In this document: piece by piece, positions 49,062 to 58,500 of the stretch
Layout: each line of letters opens with the position of its first letter
Position numbering within the stretch: position 1 is the stretch's first letter
Assembly (NCBI RefSeq): GCF_000719285.1
Contig: NZ_JOFS01000038.1
Span: 1-64,000, forward strand
Direction of reading: 5' to 3'
Length of the DNA stretch: 64,000 nt
Origin: Streptomyces bicolor
Lineage (GTDB): Bacteria; Actinomycetota; Actinomycetes; Streptomycetales; Streptomycetaceae
Translations under genes and position numbers: made by a program
The notes under the pieces: generated by a model
Seen by the model: only the letters and a program-made list of their open reading frames with translations
Told to the model about the DNA's origin: nothing
Database searches by the model: none

Positions 49062-50087
49062 TCAGCCTGCGAAGTCCAGCAGCACCTTGCAGGACGTGCT
49101 CCGGTCCGCCGCCAGCGCGAGCGCCGACTCCGCCTCCCGCACCGGCACCACCGCGCTGACCAACCCGTCGAACGACGCCTCGGCGGCGAGCAGTTCCAGC
49201 GCGGCGTCGAACTCCGTGTCGAAGCGGAACGCCCCGCGCAACTCGATCTCCCGGCTCACGACGAGGTTTCCCGCGAACGGGCTGTGCCCCGGCGGCAGCA
49301 TCCCGAGCTGCACGACGACACTCCCGCGCCGCACCAGCCGCAGACAGGTGTCCAACCCCGCGGCGACCCCGGACGCCTCGATCGCCACGTCCACCTCGGC
49401 AGGCCACCCGGCATCCTCCGGATCGTCGGCCCGTACAACGGTGTCGGCGCCGGCGATCCGCGCGTACTCCAGGGCTGCCGGCAGCAGGTCGGTCACCGTG
49501 ACCGACGCGGCCCCCGCCGCCCTCGCCGCCGCGACCACCAGACACCCGATGGGCCCGGCACCGGTGACCAGGACGTGCCTTCCGGCCACCTCCCCGGCCC
49601 GCCGCACCGCGTGCAGCGCGACGGACAGCGGCTCGGCGAGCGCCGCCCGCCGCAGGTCCAGGCCGGCCGGGAGGGGCCGCAACTGGTCCGCGGGGACGGC
49701 CACCTGGGCCGCGAAACCACCCTGCACATGCGGGAAGCGCGCCGCGCTGCCGAGGTAACGGGTGTCCCGGCAGACGTTGCGTCGCCCGTCGGCGCACTCG
49801 GGGCACACCCCGCAGGGCGTGGCCGGGTGCACCGCGACGGCAGTACCGGAAAGGGGACCTGAAGCGCCGTCACCGTACCCGACGACCGTCCCGACCACCT
49901 CGTGCCCGAGCACCATCGGCTCCTTCAGCCGGAAGTCCCCGACCCCGCCGTGCCGCCAGTAGTGCAGATCGGAGCCGCAGACCCCGCCGTACCGCACGGC
50001 CACCAGGGCCTGCCCGGGGCCGGGAACCGGCGCGGCCAGCTCCTCGACCCGCAGGTCGCCCTGACCGTGGATCACACAACCGAACAT
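49062..50087 (-). CDS. idnD: L-idonate 5-dehydrogenase-like zinc alcohol dehydrogenase
   Basis: 341 residues. Catalytic zinc site YGGVCGSDLHYWRHG and LGHEVVGTV; structural cluster HPATPCGVCPECADGRRNVC; Rossmann motif VLVTGAGPIGCLVVAA. It oxidises L-idonate to 5-ketogluconate by family. GGAGG precedes the ATG at 50087. Its start is 14 bases after the SDR stop, and it is last in the gluconate/idonate operon. Sorbitol dehydrogenase-like specificity is an alternative. Confidence 0.88.
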   Translation of the reverse strand: MFGCVIHGQGDLRVEELAAPVPGPGQALVAVRYGGVCGSDLHYWRHGGVGDFRLKEPMVLGHEVVGTVVGYGDGASGPLSGTAVAVHPATPCGVCPECADGRRNVCRDTRYLGSAARFPHVQGGFAAQVAVPADQLRPLPAGLDLRRAALAEPLSVALHAVRRAGEVAGRHVLVTGAGPIGCLVVAAARAAGAASVTVTDLLPAALEYARIAGADTVVRADDPEDAGWPAEVDVAIEASGVAAGLDTCLRLVRRGSVVVQLGMLPPGHSPFAGNLVVSREIELRGAFRFDTEFDAALELLAAEASFDGLVSAVVPVREAESALALAADRSTSCKVLLDFAG

Positions 50088-50101
50088 CCGCGAGACCTCC
50101 T

Positions 50102-50884
50102 TCACAGCACGCTCGTCATGCCGCCGTCGACGTACAGCACCTGCCCACTGACGAAGTCCGCGGCCGGAGAGGCGAGGAACAGCACCCCGCCCACCAGGTC
50201 CTCGGTACGGCCCCAGCGGCCGGCCGGGGTGCGCCGCCGCACCCACGCGCTGAACTCCTCGTCCTTGACGAGGGGTTGGGTCAGCTCGGTCTCGATGTAG
50301 CCGGGGCCGAGACCGTTGACCTGGACGCCGTACGGGCCCCAGTCCGCGCACATGCCCTTGGTGAGCATCTTCAGCGCGCCCTTGGTGGCGGCGTAGGGCG
50401 CGATGCCGGGGCGGACCACCTCGCTCTGCAGCGAGCAGATGTTGACGATCTTGCCGTGGCCGCGTTCCGTCATCCGCCGGGCCGCCTCCCGGCCGACCAG
50501 GAAGGCACTGGTCAGGTTGGTGTCCAGGATGCGGTGCCAGTCGGAGTCGGTGAACTCCAGGAGCGGGGCACGCAGTTGCATGCCCGCGTTGTTGACCAGG
50601 ATGTCGAGCGGGCCCACCCGCTCCTCGACCTCCGCGATCCCGGCGGCCACCGAGGCGCCGTCGGTCACGTCGAACATGGCCGTGTGGATCCGGTCACCGG
50701 GCACCTCGGCGGCGGCCTCGAACTCGGCGGCGGCCTTGCCGAGGCGTTCGCCGTCCCGTCCGTTGAGGACCACCGTGCAGCCGGCCTCGGCGAGGCCCCG
50801 GGCCAGGGCGAGTCCGATGCCCCGGCTGGAGCCGGTGACCAGGGCCGTGCGGCCGGCGATGTCGAAGAGAGGGTGAGCCGTCAT
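50102..50884 (-). CDS. idnO: Gluconate 5-dehydrogenase (SDR)
   Basis: 260 residues. TGSSRGIGLALARGLAEAG, NNAGMQ, and YAATKGALKMLTKGMC (Tyr-X3-Lys) are present, with the family-typical ending DFVSGQVLYVDGGMTSVL. It interconverts 5-ketogluconate and gluconate. AGGAG precedes the ATG. It lies between the gluconate permease and the idonate dehydrogenase genes, which supports the assignment. Confidence 0.92.
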   Translation of the reverse strand: MTAHPLFDIAGRTALVTGSSRGIGLALARGLAEAGCTVVLNGRDGERLGKAAAEFEAAAEVPGDRIHTAMFDVTDGASVAAGIAEVEERVGPLDILVNNAGMQLRAPLLEFTDSDWHRILDTNLTSAFLVGREAARRMTERGHGKIVNICSLQSEVVRPGIAPYAATKGALKMLTKGMCADWGPYGVQVNGLGPGYIETELTQPLVKDEEFSAWVRRRTPAGRWGRTEDLVGGVLFLASPAADFVSGQVLYVDGGMTSVL

Positions 50885-50906
50885 CGTCGTACCACTCCTG
50901 TGGGCG

Positions 50907-52304
50907 CTATATGACCAGGGACAACAGCAGGACCACACCGCCGGCGACGACCGAGATGATCGTCTCCATGACCGACCAGGTCTTGATGTTCTGGCCGACG
51001 CTCAGGCCGAAGTACTCCTTCACCATCCAGAACCCGGCGTCGTTGACGTGGCTGAAGAACAGCGAGCCGGCGCCGATGGCCAGGACGAGCAGAGCCGCGT
51101 GGGTCGTCGACATGTCGGCCGCGAGCGGGGCGACCAGACCGGCCGCCGAGACCGTGGCCACCGTCGCCGAACCCGTGGCGAGACGGATCGCCACCGCGAT
51201 CAGCCAGGCCAGCAGGAGTGCCGGGATCGACCAGTCCTCGGAGATGTCGAGGACCATCTGGCCCACGCCCGTGTCGATCAGCGTCTGCTTGAACCCGCCG
51301 CCCGCGCCGACGATCAGCAGGATGCCCGCGATCGGGGCGAGGCTCTTCTCGACCAGTGGCGAGATGCGCTCCTTGCCGAACCCGGCGGGTCGCAGCAGCG
51401 TGAAGATGCCGACGAGTACGGAGGCGAGGAGCGCGATCATCGGGGAGCCGATGACGTCGAAGACCCGCTGGACGGTGTTCTCGGGGTCGTCGATGACGAT
51501 GTCGACCAGCGCCTTGGAGAGCATCAGGACGACCGGGAGGAGGATGGTGGCGAGCGTCGGGCCGAAGCCGGGGCGCTTGTCCAGGTCCTCGGAGACGCGC
51601 TGAGGGATCATGCGCTCGGGTGCGGGGACGTCCACCCAGCGGGCCGCGTACCGCGAGAACAGCGGGCCGGCGATGATCACCGTCGGTATGGCGACGAGGA
51701 CGCCGAGCGCCAGGGTCACGCCCAGGTTGGCCCCCACCGCGTCGATCGCGACCAGCGGGCCGGGGTGCGGCGGCACCAGGCCGTGCATCACGGACAGACC
51801 GGCGAGTGCCGGGATACCGATGCGCATCAGCGAGTAGTTGCCGCGCTTGGCGACCATCAGCACGACCGGGATCAGCAGCACGACGCCGACCTCGAAGAAC
51901 AGCGGCAGCCCGATCACCGAGGCGATCAGCACCATCGCCCACGGCATCGAACGGCCGCCGGCCTTGGCGAGGATCGTGTCGACGATCTGGTCGGCGCCGC
52001 CGGAGTCGGCGAGCATCTTGCCGAGGATCGCGCCGAGGGCGATGAGCACGCCCACGCCGGCGACCGTGGTGCCGAGCCCGGTGGAGAAACTGGCGATGGC
52101 CTTGTCGAGCGGCGCCCCGGCGATCGCGCCGAGCACCAGCGACCCGAGGGTCAGCGACAGGAAGGCGTGGAGCTTGAAGTGGGTGATGAGCAGGACGATG
52201 ACGGCGATGCCCGCCAGGACGGCGATGCCCAGCTGAGCGTGGCCGGCCGAGGTGATGGGCTCGACGGTGTCCGCTGCCAGCATCTCGACGCTGAGTCTGG
52301 TCAC
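50907..52304 (-). CDS. gntP: GntP family gluconate:proton symporter
   Basis: 465 residues, about 12-14 membrane segments. GntP hallmarks: LSLTLGSLVLGAIAGAPLDKA, GTTVAGVGVLIALGAILGKML, PALAGLSVMHGLVPPHPGPL and SHVNDAGFWMVKEYFGLSVGQ. The start is a GTG at 52304 with AAGGGAA upstream. Second gene after gluconokinase; takes up gluconate or related aldonates. Confidence 0.95.
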   Translation of the reverse strand: MTRLSVEMLAADTVEPITSAGHAQLGIAVLAGIAVIVLLITHFKLHAFLSLTLGSLVLGAIAGAPLDKAIASFSTGLGTTVAGVGVLIALGAILGKMLADSGGADQIVDTILAKAGGRSMPWAMVLIASVIGLPLFFEVGVVLLIPVVLMVAKRGNYSLMRIGIPALAGLSVMHGLVPPHPGPLVAIDAVGANLGVTLALGVLVAIPTVIIAGPLFSRYAARWVDVPAPERMIPQRVSEDLDKRPGFGPTLATILLPVVLMLSKALVDIVIDDPENTVQRVFDVIGSPMIALLASVLVGIFTLLRPAGFGKERISPLVEKSLAPIAGILLIVGAGGGFKQTLIDTGVGQMVLDISEDWSIPALLLAWLIAVAIRLATGSATVATVSAAGLVAPLAADMSTTHAALLVLAIGAGSLFFSHVNDAGFWMVKEYFGLSVGQNIKTWSVMETIISVVAGGVVLLLSLVI

Positions 52305-52374
52305 GGGGGTTCCCTTGCAGATACGGGGATGGGGAAGGGGGGCTGCACAAGGCCCTGGAAGGTGCCAGGAGGCC

Positions 52375-52893
52375 TCAGGGGGTCGGCTCGGGGAGCGCCT
52401 TCAGGGCCGTCGCGGCCCGACCGGTGATCTCCTCGGGGCTGCCCGTGACGTCCACCTCGACGCCCGCCTCGTCCGGCTCCAGCGGCTGGAGCGTGGCGAA
52501 CTGGGAGTCGAGCAGCGCCGTGGGCATGAAGTGCCCCTGCCGGTGCGACATCCGGTCCTCGATGAGCGCGCGGTCGCCCGTGAGATGCACGAAGACCACG
52601 CCGGGCGCGGCGGCCCGCAGCCGGTCGCGGTACGACCGCTTCAGCGCCGAGCAGCTGACCACCCCGCCGAGCCCGGTCCGCCCGTCCGCCCAGGCGCCGA
52701 TGGCGTCGAGCCAGGGCCACCTGTCCGCGTCGTCGAGCGGGGTGCCGGCCGACATCTTGGCGATGTTGGCCTGCGGATGGAAGTCGTCGCCCTCGGCGTA
52801 CGGGACGCCGAGCCGGGCGGCGAGCAGGGGACCGATGGTGGTCTTGCCGGTGCCCGCGACGCCCATGACCACGACGACATGGGGGGTGTTCAT
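52375..52893 (-). CDS. gntK: Gluconokinase
   Basis: 172 residues. Walker A GVAGTGKTT near the N-terminus, then the family segment AEGDDFHPQANIAKMSAGTPLDDADRWPWL and SCSALKRSYRD. Phosphorylates gluconate to 6-phosphogluconate for the pentose phosphate pathway. The ATG at 52893 is used; longer frames run into the divergent promoter. First gene of the kinase-permease-idnO-idnD operon, divergent from the GntR regulator. Confidence 0.96.
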   Translation of the reverse strand: MNTPHVVVVMGVAGTGKTTIGPLLAARLGVPYAEGDDFHPQANIAKMSAGTPLDDADRWPWLDAIGAWADGRTGLGGVVSCSALKRSYRDRLRAAAPGVVFVHLTGDRALIEDRMSHRQGHFMPTALLDSQFATLQPLEPDEAGVEVDVTGSPEEITGRAATALKALPEPTP

Positions 52894-52985
52894 CGCTGCC
52901 TCACTGTCTGCTGTCTTCGTCGACACGTGATGTCGACGCAACTGAAGCTCATTAGATACGACGAATTCAAGACTCTGTGATGAAT

Positions 52986-52996
52986 AAGTCTGACTT
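52986..52996. promoter_or_regulatory. GntR (FCD-type) operator in the gluconate divergent promoter
   Basis: AAGTCTGACTT, a perfect inverted repeat around one base with the GTCTGAC core common to FadR/FCD-subfamily operators. It lies 35 bases before the GntR start and about 95 bases before gntK. A related half-site AAGACT is at 52969-52974. Confidence 0.6.
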
Positions 52997-53030
52997 TTTG
53001 TCCCCGTGATCTGCCACGTACGCTGAGTGC

Positions 53031-53732
53031 ATGAGCACACCGGGCCGGGGGCTGCACGGCCACGTACTGGAAACCCTCGGCCCCGCGATCACCGCGGGTG
53101 AGTACCCGCCGGGCAGCGTCCTACGGACGGACGAGCTGGCGCAGCGCTTCGACGTGTCGCGTTCGGTGATGCGCGAGGCGGTGCGGGTCCTGGAGTCCAT
53201 GCACCTCGTCGAGTCCCGCCGCCGCGTGGGCGTGACGGTGCGCGCCAAGTCCGAGTGGAACGTCTACGACCCCCAAGTCATCCGCTGGCGCCTGGCCGGC
53301 GCCGACCGCCCCCAGCAGCTGCGCTCACTCACGGTGCTGCGCTCGGCGATCGAGCCGGCGGCGGCAGCCCTGGCCGCCAAGCACGCCACCGCCGAGCAGT
53401 GCGCCGAACTCACCGAGTGCGCCCTCGGCATGGTCGCCCACTCACGCGGCCACCAGCTGGAGGGCTACCTCGTCCACGACATCGCCTTCCACCGCGTCAT
53501 CCTGAACGCCTCCGGCAACGAGATGTTCGCCCGCCTGGGCGACGTCGTCGCCGAGGTGCTCGCGGGCCGCACCCACCACGAGGTCATGTTCGAGGACCCC
53601 GACCCGGCCGCCGTCACCCTGCACGTCCAGGTCGCCGAGGCGGTCCGCGCGGGCGACGCGGCCCGGGCGGAACACCTGACCCGGGAGATCACGGTCGGCG
53701 CCCTCCAGGAGCTGGACATCCTGGCGCCGTAG
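53031..53732 (+). CDS. gntR: GntR family (FadR/FCD) regulator of the gluconate operon
   Basis: 233 residues. Winged helix GSVLRTDELAQRFDVSRSVMREAVRVLESMHLV with the wing RRRVGVTV, then an all-helical FCD domain whose metal/ligand His positions can be seen in VHDIAFHRVILNASGN and HVQVAEAVRAGD. It is divergent from gntK with an FCD-type operator between. Likely a gluconate-responsive repressor. Confidence 0.93.
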   Translation: MSTPGRGLHGHVLETLGPAITAGEYPPGSVLRTDELAQRFDVSRSVMREAVRVLESMHLVESRRRVGVTVRAKSEWNVYDPQVIRWRLAGADRPQQLRSLTVLRSAIEPAAAALAAKHATAEQCAELTECALGMVAHSRGHQLEGYLVHDIAFHRVILNASGNEMFARLGDVVAEVLAGRTHHEVMFEDPDPAAVTLHVQVAEAVRAGDAARAEHLTREITVGALQELDILAP

Positions 53733-53743
53733 ACCTGGCAGAC

Positions 53744-54121
53744 CTACTGGTCCAGGAACTCCCCGTCGACGTACACCCAGGCCCCGTCGACCCGCTCGAA
53801 CCGGCTCCGCTCATGCAGCGACCCGCCCCGGAACGAGGCCCGGAAGGTCACCGACCCCGTGGCGTGGAACGCCGAACCGTCCGCCGTCTCCAGGATCTCC
53901 AGCCCGGTCCACCGCATCCCCGGGTCGAGGTCCAGCCGCGCCGGCCGCGTCCGCGGATGCCAGGTGCGCAGCAGATATGCCACGTCGCCCTTGACGAAGG
54001 CGCTGTAACGCGACCGCATGAGCGCCTCGGCGGTGGGCGCGGCGGCGGAGCCGCTGTGATAGCGGCCGCAGCACTCGCCGTACGCCTTGGGCAGCCCGCA
54101 CGGGCAGGAACGCGTGCTCAT
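53744..54121 (-). CDS. YchJ family protein (SEC-C zinc motif)
   Basis: 125 residues. The N-terminal SCPCGLPKAYGECCGRYHSG is a SEC-C-type zinc-binding motif. The following NTF2-like fold (MRSRYSAFVKGDVAYLLRTWHP ... SFHERSRFERVDGAWVYVDG-type ending) is typical of UPF0225/YchJ. Function unknown. The ATG at 54121 lies 13 bases after the stop of the aminopeptidase gene on the same strand, so it may be the last gene of the Pls-like operon. Confidence 0.9.
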   Translation of the reverse strand: MSTRSCPCGLPKAYGECCGRYHSGSAAAPTAEALMRSRYSAFVKGDVAYLLRTWHPRTRPARLDLDPGMRWTGLEILETADGSAFHATGSVTFRASFRGGSLHERSRFERVDGAWVYVDGEFLDQ

Positions 54122-54134
54122 GCCCGCCATTCTG

Positions 54135-55568
54135 CTAGACGGCCGCCCGCGTCTCGGCCCCGGGCAGCGGCGGCAGTGCCGCCCCGTACACCCACGCCTC
54201 GAACAACTCGTCCACGGGCTCGGCCGCGAACCGCGCCACATGCGAGACGAACGCCGACGTCGTCACCGTCCCGTTCCGGTGCAGCCCCGCCCAGGCCCGC
54301 AGCATGTGGAAGAAGGCGTCGTCGCCGAGCGCGCAGCGCAACGCGTGCACGGTGAGTCCGCCGCGCTCGTACAGCCGGTCGTCGAACATCGACTTGCGCC
54401 CCGGATCAGCCAGTCGCAGATCCTGCGGCAGAGTGGACAGCAACCGGTGTGCGGAGGCGGCGAGTTGCTGCGCGCTACGGCCGCCGGACCGCTCCGACCA
54501 CAGCCACTCGGCGTACTTCGCGAGCCCCTCGTTCAGCCAGATGTTCCGCCAGTCAGCGATGGAGACGCTGTTGCCGAACCACTGGTGGGCGAGCTCGTGC
54601 GCGACGAGCCGCTCCGAACCGCGCGCCCCGTCCACGTGGTTGGCGCCGAACAGCGACAACCCCTGTGCCTCGACGGGCACATCGAGCTCCTCCTCGGTCA
54701 CCACGACCGCGTACTCGTCGAAGGGGTACGGTCCGAACAGCTGCTGGAAGAGATGCATCATCTGGGGCTGCCGCGCGAAGTCCCGCGAGAACTCCGGCAG
54801 CAGGTGCGCCGGAATGTGCGCGTGCTGCGGCACCCCGCCCAGACCCGGGTCGGCCAGCACCACGGTCTGGTACTTGCCGATCGCCAACCCGACCAGATAG
54901 CTGGAGGTCGGCGCCGACTGCTCGTACACCCAGGTCGTGGTCGAAGCCTTCGTCGTCCGCGTCAGCAGCCGCCCGCCCGCCACCACCGCGTACGCCGACG
55001 GTGTGGTGATCGAGATCTGGTACGACGCCTTGTCGGCGGGCCGGTCGTTGCACGGGTACCACGACGGCGCCCCGATCGGCTGGCTCGCCACCAGCGCCCC
55101 GTCCTCCAGCTCCTCCCAACCGAGACCGCCCCAGGGGCTGTTCACCGGCTTGGGATTGCCCGACCAGTGCACCTCGACCGTGAAGGCCGCCCCGGCGCGG
55201 ACCGGCTTGGCGGGGCGCACGCGCAGCCGCCCGCCGCGGTGGGTGTAGTGCGGCTGCCGCCCGTCGACGCGGACCCGCCCGATCTTGAAGTCGGCCAGGT
55301 TCAGCACGAACTCGGTGAGCGGCGAGCGCCCCGCTATGGCGTTGATCCGGGCCATCCCCGACAGCCGGTTGGGGCCGGGGCGGTAGTCCAGCACCAGCTC
55401 ATACCGGTGCACCCGGTACCGGGGGTCGCCGTGCTCCGGGAAGTACGGGTCCGCGCCCGCCGCCTGCTGAACTGCCACTGCTGTCTGTGCTCCCTGCGCC
55501 GTACTGCTGCCACTCCGTGCCGGCCCGACGTTCTCCGGCCCTGAGTGGGCCGCGCTCAGGAACGCCAT
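54135..55568 (-). CDS. M1 family zinc aminopeptidase
   Basis: 477 residues. The zinc motif is complete: His324, Glu325 and His328 in VAHELAHQWFG, and Glu347 in NEGLAKYAEW, at the canonical 18-residue spacing. The segment EAQGLSLFGANH resembles but departs from the usual GAMEN exopeptidase motif, so the N-terminus recognition may differ. It is shorter than classical aminopeptidase N (about 850). The ATG at 55568 overlaps the end of the Pls-like NRPS gene by 13 bases, so the two are translationally coupled. Possibly hydrolyses the synthetase's product. Confidence 0.9.
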   Translation of the reverse strand: MAFLSAAHSGPENVGPARSGSSTAQGAQTAVAVQQAAGADPYFPEHGDPRYRVHRYELVLDYRPGPNRLSGMARINAIAGRSPLTEFVLNLADFKIGRVRVDGRQPHYTHRGGRLRVRPAKPVRAGAAFTVEVHWSGNPKPVNSPWGGLGWEELEDGALVASQPIGAPSWYPCNDRPADKASYQISITTPSAYAVVAGGRLLTRTTKASTTTWVYEQSAPTSSYLVGLAIGKYQTVVLADPGLGGVPQHAHIPAHLLPEFSRDFARQPQMMHLFQQLFGPYPFDEYAVVVTEEELDVPVEAQGLSLFGANHVDGARGSERLVAHELAHQWFGNSVSIADWRNIWLNEGLAKYAEWLWSERSGGRSAQQLAASAHRLLSTLPQDLRLADPGRKSMFDDRLYERGGLTVHALRCALGDDAFFHMLRAWAGLHRNGTVTTSAFVSHVARFAAEPVDELFEAWVYGAALPPLPGAETRAAV

Positions 55569-58500
55569 GCTTCGATCGGATTGCCGAGCCAACGGGTGTC
55601 GTCCGGGACCGACTCCGCCGCCATCACGAGCGACGCGGGACCCAGCGTCGTACGGGCCCCGATCGCGCTGCCGGGCAGGACGATCCCGCCAGGACCCAGC
55701 GTCGCGCCCTCACGGAGGACCACAGTATCCGTCCGCAAGATCCGGTCGTGGAAGAGGTGTGTCTGGAGCACACAGCCCCGGTTCACGGTGGCCGCGTCCT
55801 CCAGCGTCACCAGATCGGTCTCCGGCAGCCAGTAACTCTCCACCCATACGCCCTTGCCGATCCGCGCGCCGAGCCCCCGCAGCCACGCCGTCAGCACCGG
55901 CGTACCCGGCACCGAACCCGCCAGCCACGGCACCGCGAGCACCTCCACGAAGGTGTCCGCCAGCTCGTTGCGCCACACGAACCCGGACCACAGGGGATGC
56001 TCACCGCTGCGATGCCGTCCCACGAGCAGCCACTTCGCGACGATCGACACGAGCCCCGCCACGACCCCGGCTCCGAGCAGCACCAGCCCGGACAGCAGCG
56101 CCCAGCCCTCCAGCGCACACAGGGCCGCCACGGTCAGCACCGCCAGCCCCGCCGAGCAGAACACCGGCACGATCCGGCACAGCTCGACCAAGGCGCGTGC
56201 CCACAGCAGGCGCGCAGGCGGCTCGTACGTCCGGCTCTGGTCGCCGTCGGCCGCCGCACGCGGCAGCTTCACCGGCGGCAGCCCCAGATACGAGGTGCCC
56301 TTCTTGGCCTTCTTCGGCGTCGCCGACAGCACACCGACCAGCCCGCCGTCCGGCACGGTCCGCCCCGGCGCCGTCATCCCCGAGTTCCCGAGGAAGGCCC
56401 GCCGCCCGATCTCCGCCCGCCCGATCCGCATCCAGCCACCGCCGAGCTCGTACGGCGCGGTCAGCGTGTCGTCGGCCAGGAACGCGCCCTCGCCGACCGT
56501 GGTCAGGCTCGGCAGCGCCAGCACCGTCGACACCTCGGCGCCCTTGCCGATCCGCATCCCGAGCAGCCGCAGCCACACCGGCGTCACCAGCCCGGCATAC
56601 AGCGGGAACAGCGTCTCGCGCGAGCGGTCCATCAACTGCGTCACGGTCCACGCCTGCCAGCCGACCCGGCTGTGCGTCGGATACGTCCCCTCGCGCAGCC
56701 GCAGGCTCAGCAGCCGTACGGCGATCAGGAGCAGCACGGCGTACGCCAGTCCGAAGGCGAGCGTGGCCGGCACGAGGGCGAGCGCGGCGCCGGTCAGGGG
56801 CGCGTCCGGCGTGAAGAACACCCGGGCCACGAGGAACGCCGCCGCCCCGGCCACCACCGGCAGGGCGCTGAGCGCGAAGCCCGTGAGGCCGTACATCACC
56901 CGCCAGTACGTCCCGCGCCGCGGCCGCTCCTTGGGCCAGTTGCGCTTGGCCTTGCCGAGCTTGACCGCGGGCGCCCCGGCCCAGCGCTGACAGGTCGGGA
57001 CCTGCCCGGTGACCGCCGAGCCGGGCGCCACCTCGGCCCGCTTGCCGACGCGGGCGCCCGGGAAGAGCATGCTGCGGGTGCCGACGGTGGCGTGCGCGCC
57101 GACCTTGACCGCGCCGACCTCCAGCCGGTCACCGTCCAGCCACCACCCCGACAGGTCGACCTCGGACTCCACGGCCGCACCCCGGCCCAGCTTCAGCAGT
57201 CCGGTGACCGGCGGCAGCGAGTGCAGATCGACGTCCGGCCCCACCTTGGCGCCCAGTGCCCGCGCGTACCGCTCCAGCCACGCCCCGGTCAGCGAGGTCG
57301 CCCCGCTGAACTCGGCGAGCCGCTCGGCCGTCCACAGCCGCAGATGCACACCGCCACCGCGCGCGTACCGCCCGGGCTTCACGCCCCTCAGCAGCAGCCG
57401 CGCACCACCGGCCGCCAGCGCGAGCCGCCCCGGCGGGCTGAACAGCACGACGGCCCCGACCGCGACGAGCCACCACGGGGCCGTCGGCAGCCACGCGTAC
57501 GCGGGCAGCAGATTGCCGAGCGCGGCCAGCACGACCGTCCAGCGCAGGCCGAGCAGAGTGAACAACGGAAGGAGAAGCAGGAGCTGGATCACCTGCGCGC
57601 GCCGGGGCACCGGCGAGACGATCCGCTCCGCCCCGTCGTCCTGCGCGGACTCCTCCAGCCGCCGGGCCAGCTTGCGCAGCACCGGCTGCTGGTAGATGTC
57701 CAGCACGGCCGCGCTCGGATAGCGGGTGCGCAGCCGGGTCGTCAGCTGCGCGGCGGCCAGACTGCTGCCGCCGATCGCGAAGAAGTCGTCGGAGGCGCTG
57801 GTGACCGGGATGCCGAGCACCTCGGTCCACTGCTCGGCGAGCCAGGCCTCGGTGCCGTAGAGCTGCTCGGCCGGACCACCGGTCTCCAGCCCCTCCAGCG
57901 GCCAGGGCAGCGCGTTCCGGTCGACCTTGCCCGACGTACGGGTCGGCAGTTCCTCGACCGGCGCCAGCAACGGCACGAGCGCGGCGGGCAGTTCGGCCCG
58001 CAGCTTCTCGACGGCGACCGCGTGATCCCAGCCGTCCTGCGTCACGACATACCCGACGAGGAGCTGATTGCCGCTGCGAGCGGTCCGCACGGCGGCGGCC
58101 GCACCGGCCACCCCCGGCAGCGCCTGCAACGCGGCATCCACCTCACCGAGCTCGATCCGCCGCCCGCCGAGCTTGATCTGCTCGTCGGCCCGCCCGAGGA
58201 AGATCAGCCCCTCGGGCTCCGCCTTGACGAGGTCACCACTGCGATACGCCCGCTCCCAGCCCAGGGACTGAAGCGGCGCGTACTTCTCCGCGTCCTTCTC
58301 GGCGTCGAGATAACGCGCGAGCCCCACGCCACCGATCACGAGCTGCCCACTGCCGCCCATCGGCACGGGCTCCCCGGCCTCGTCGACGACGGCCAGCTCC
58401 CAGCCGTCCAGCGGCAGCCCGATCCGGATCGGCTCCTCGCCGCTCATCAGCGACGCACACGCCACGACGGTCGCCTCGGTCGGCCCGTACGTGTTCCAGA

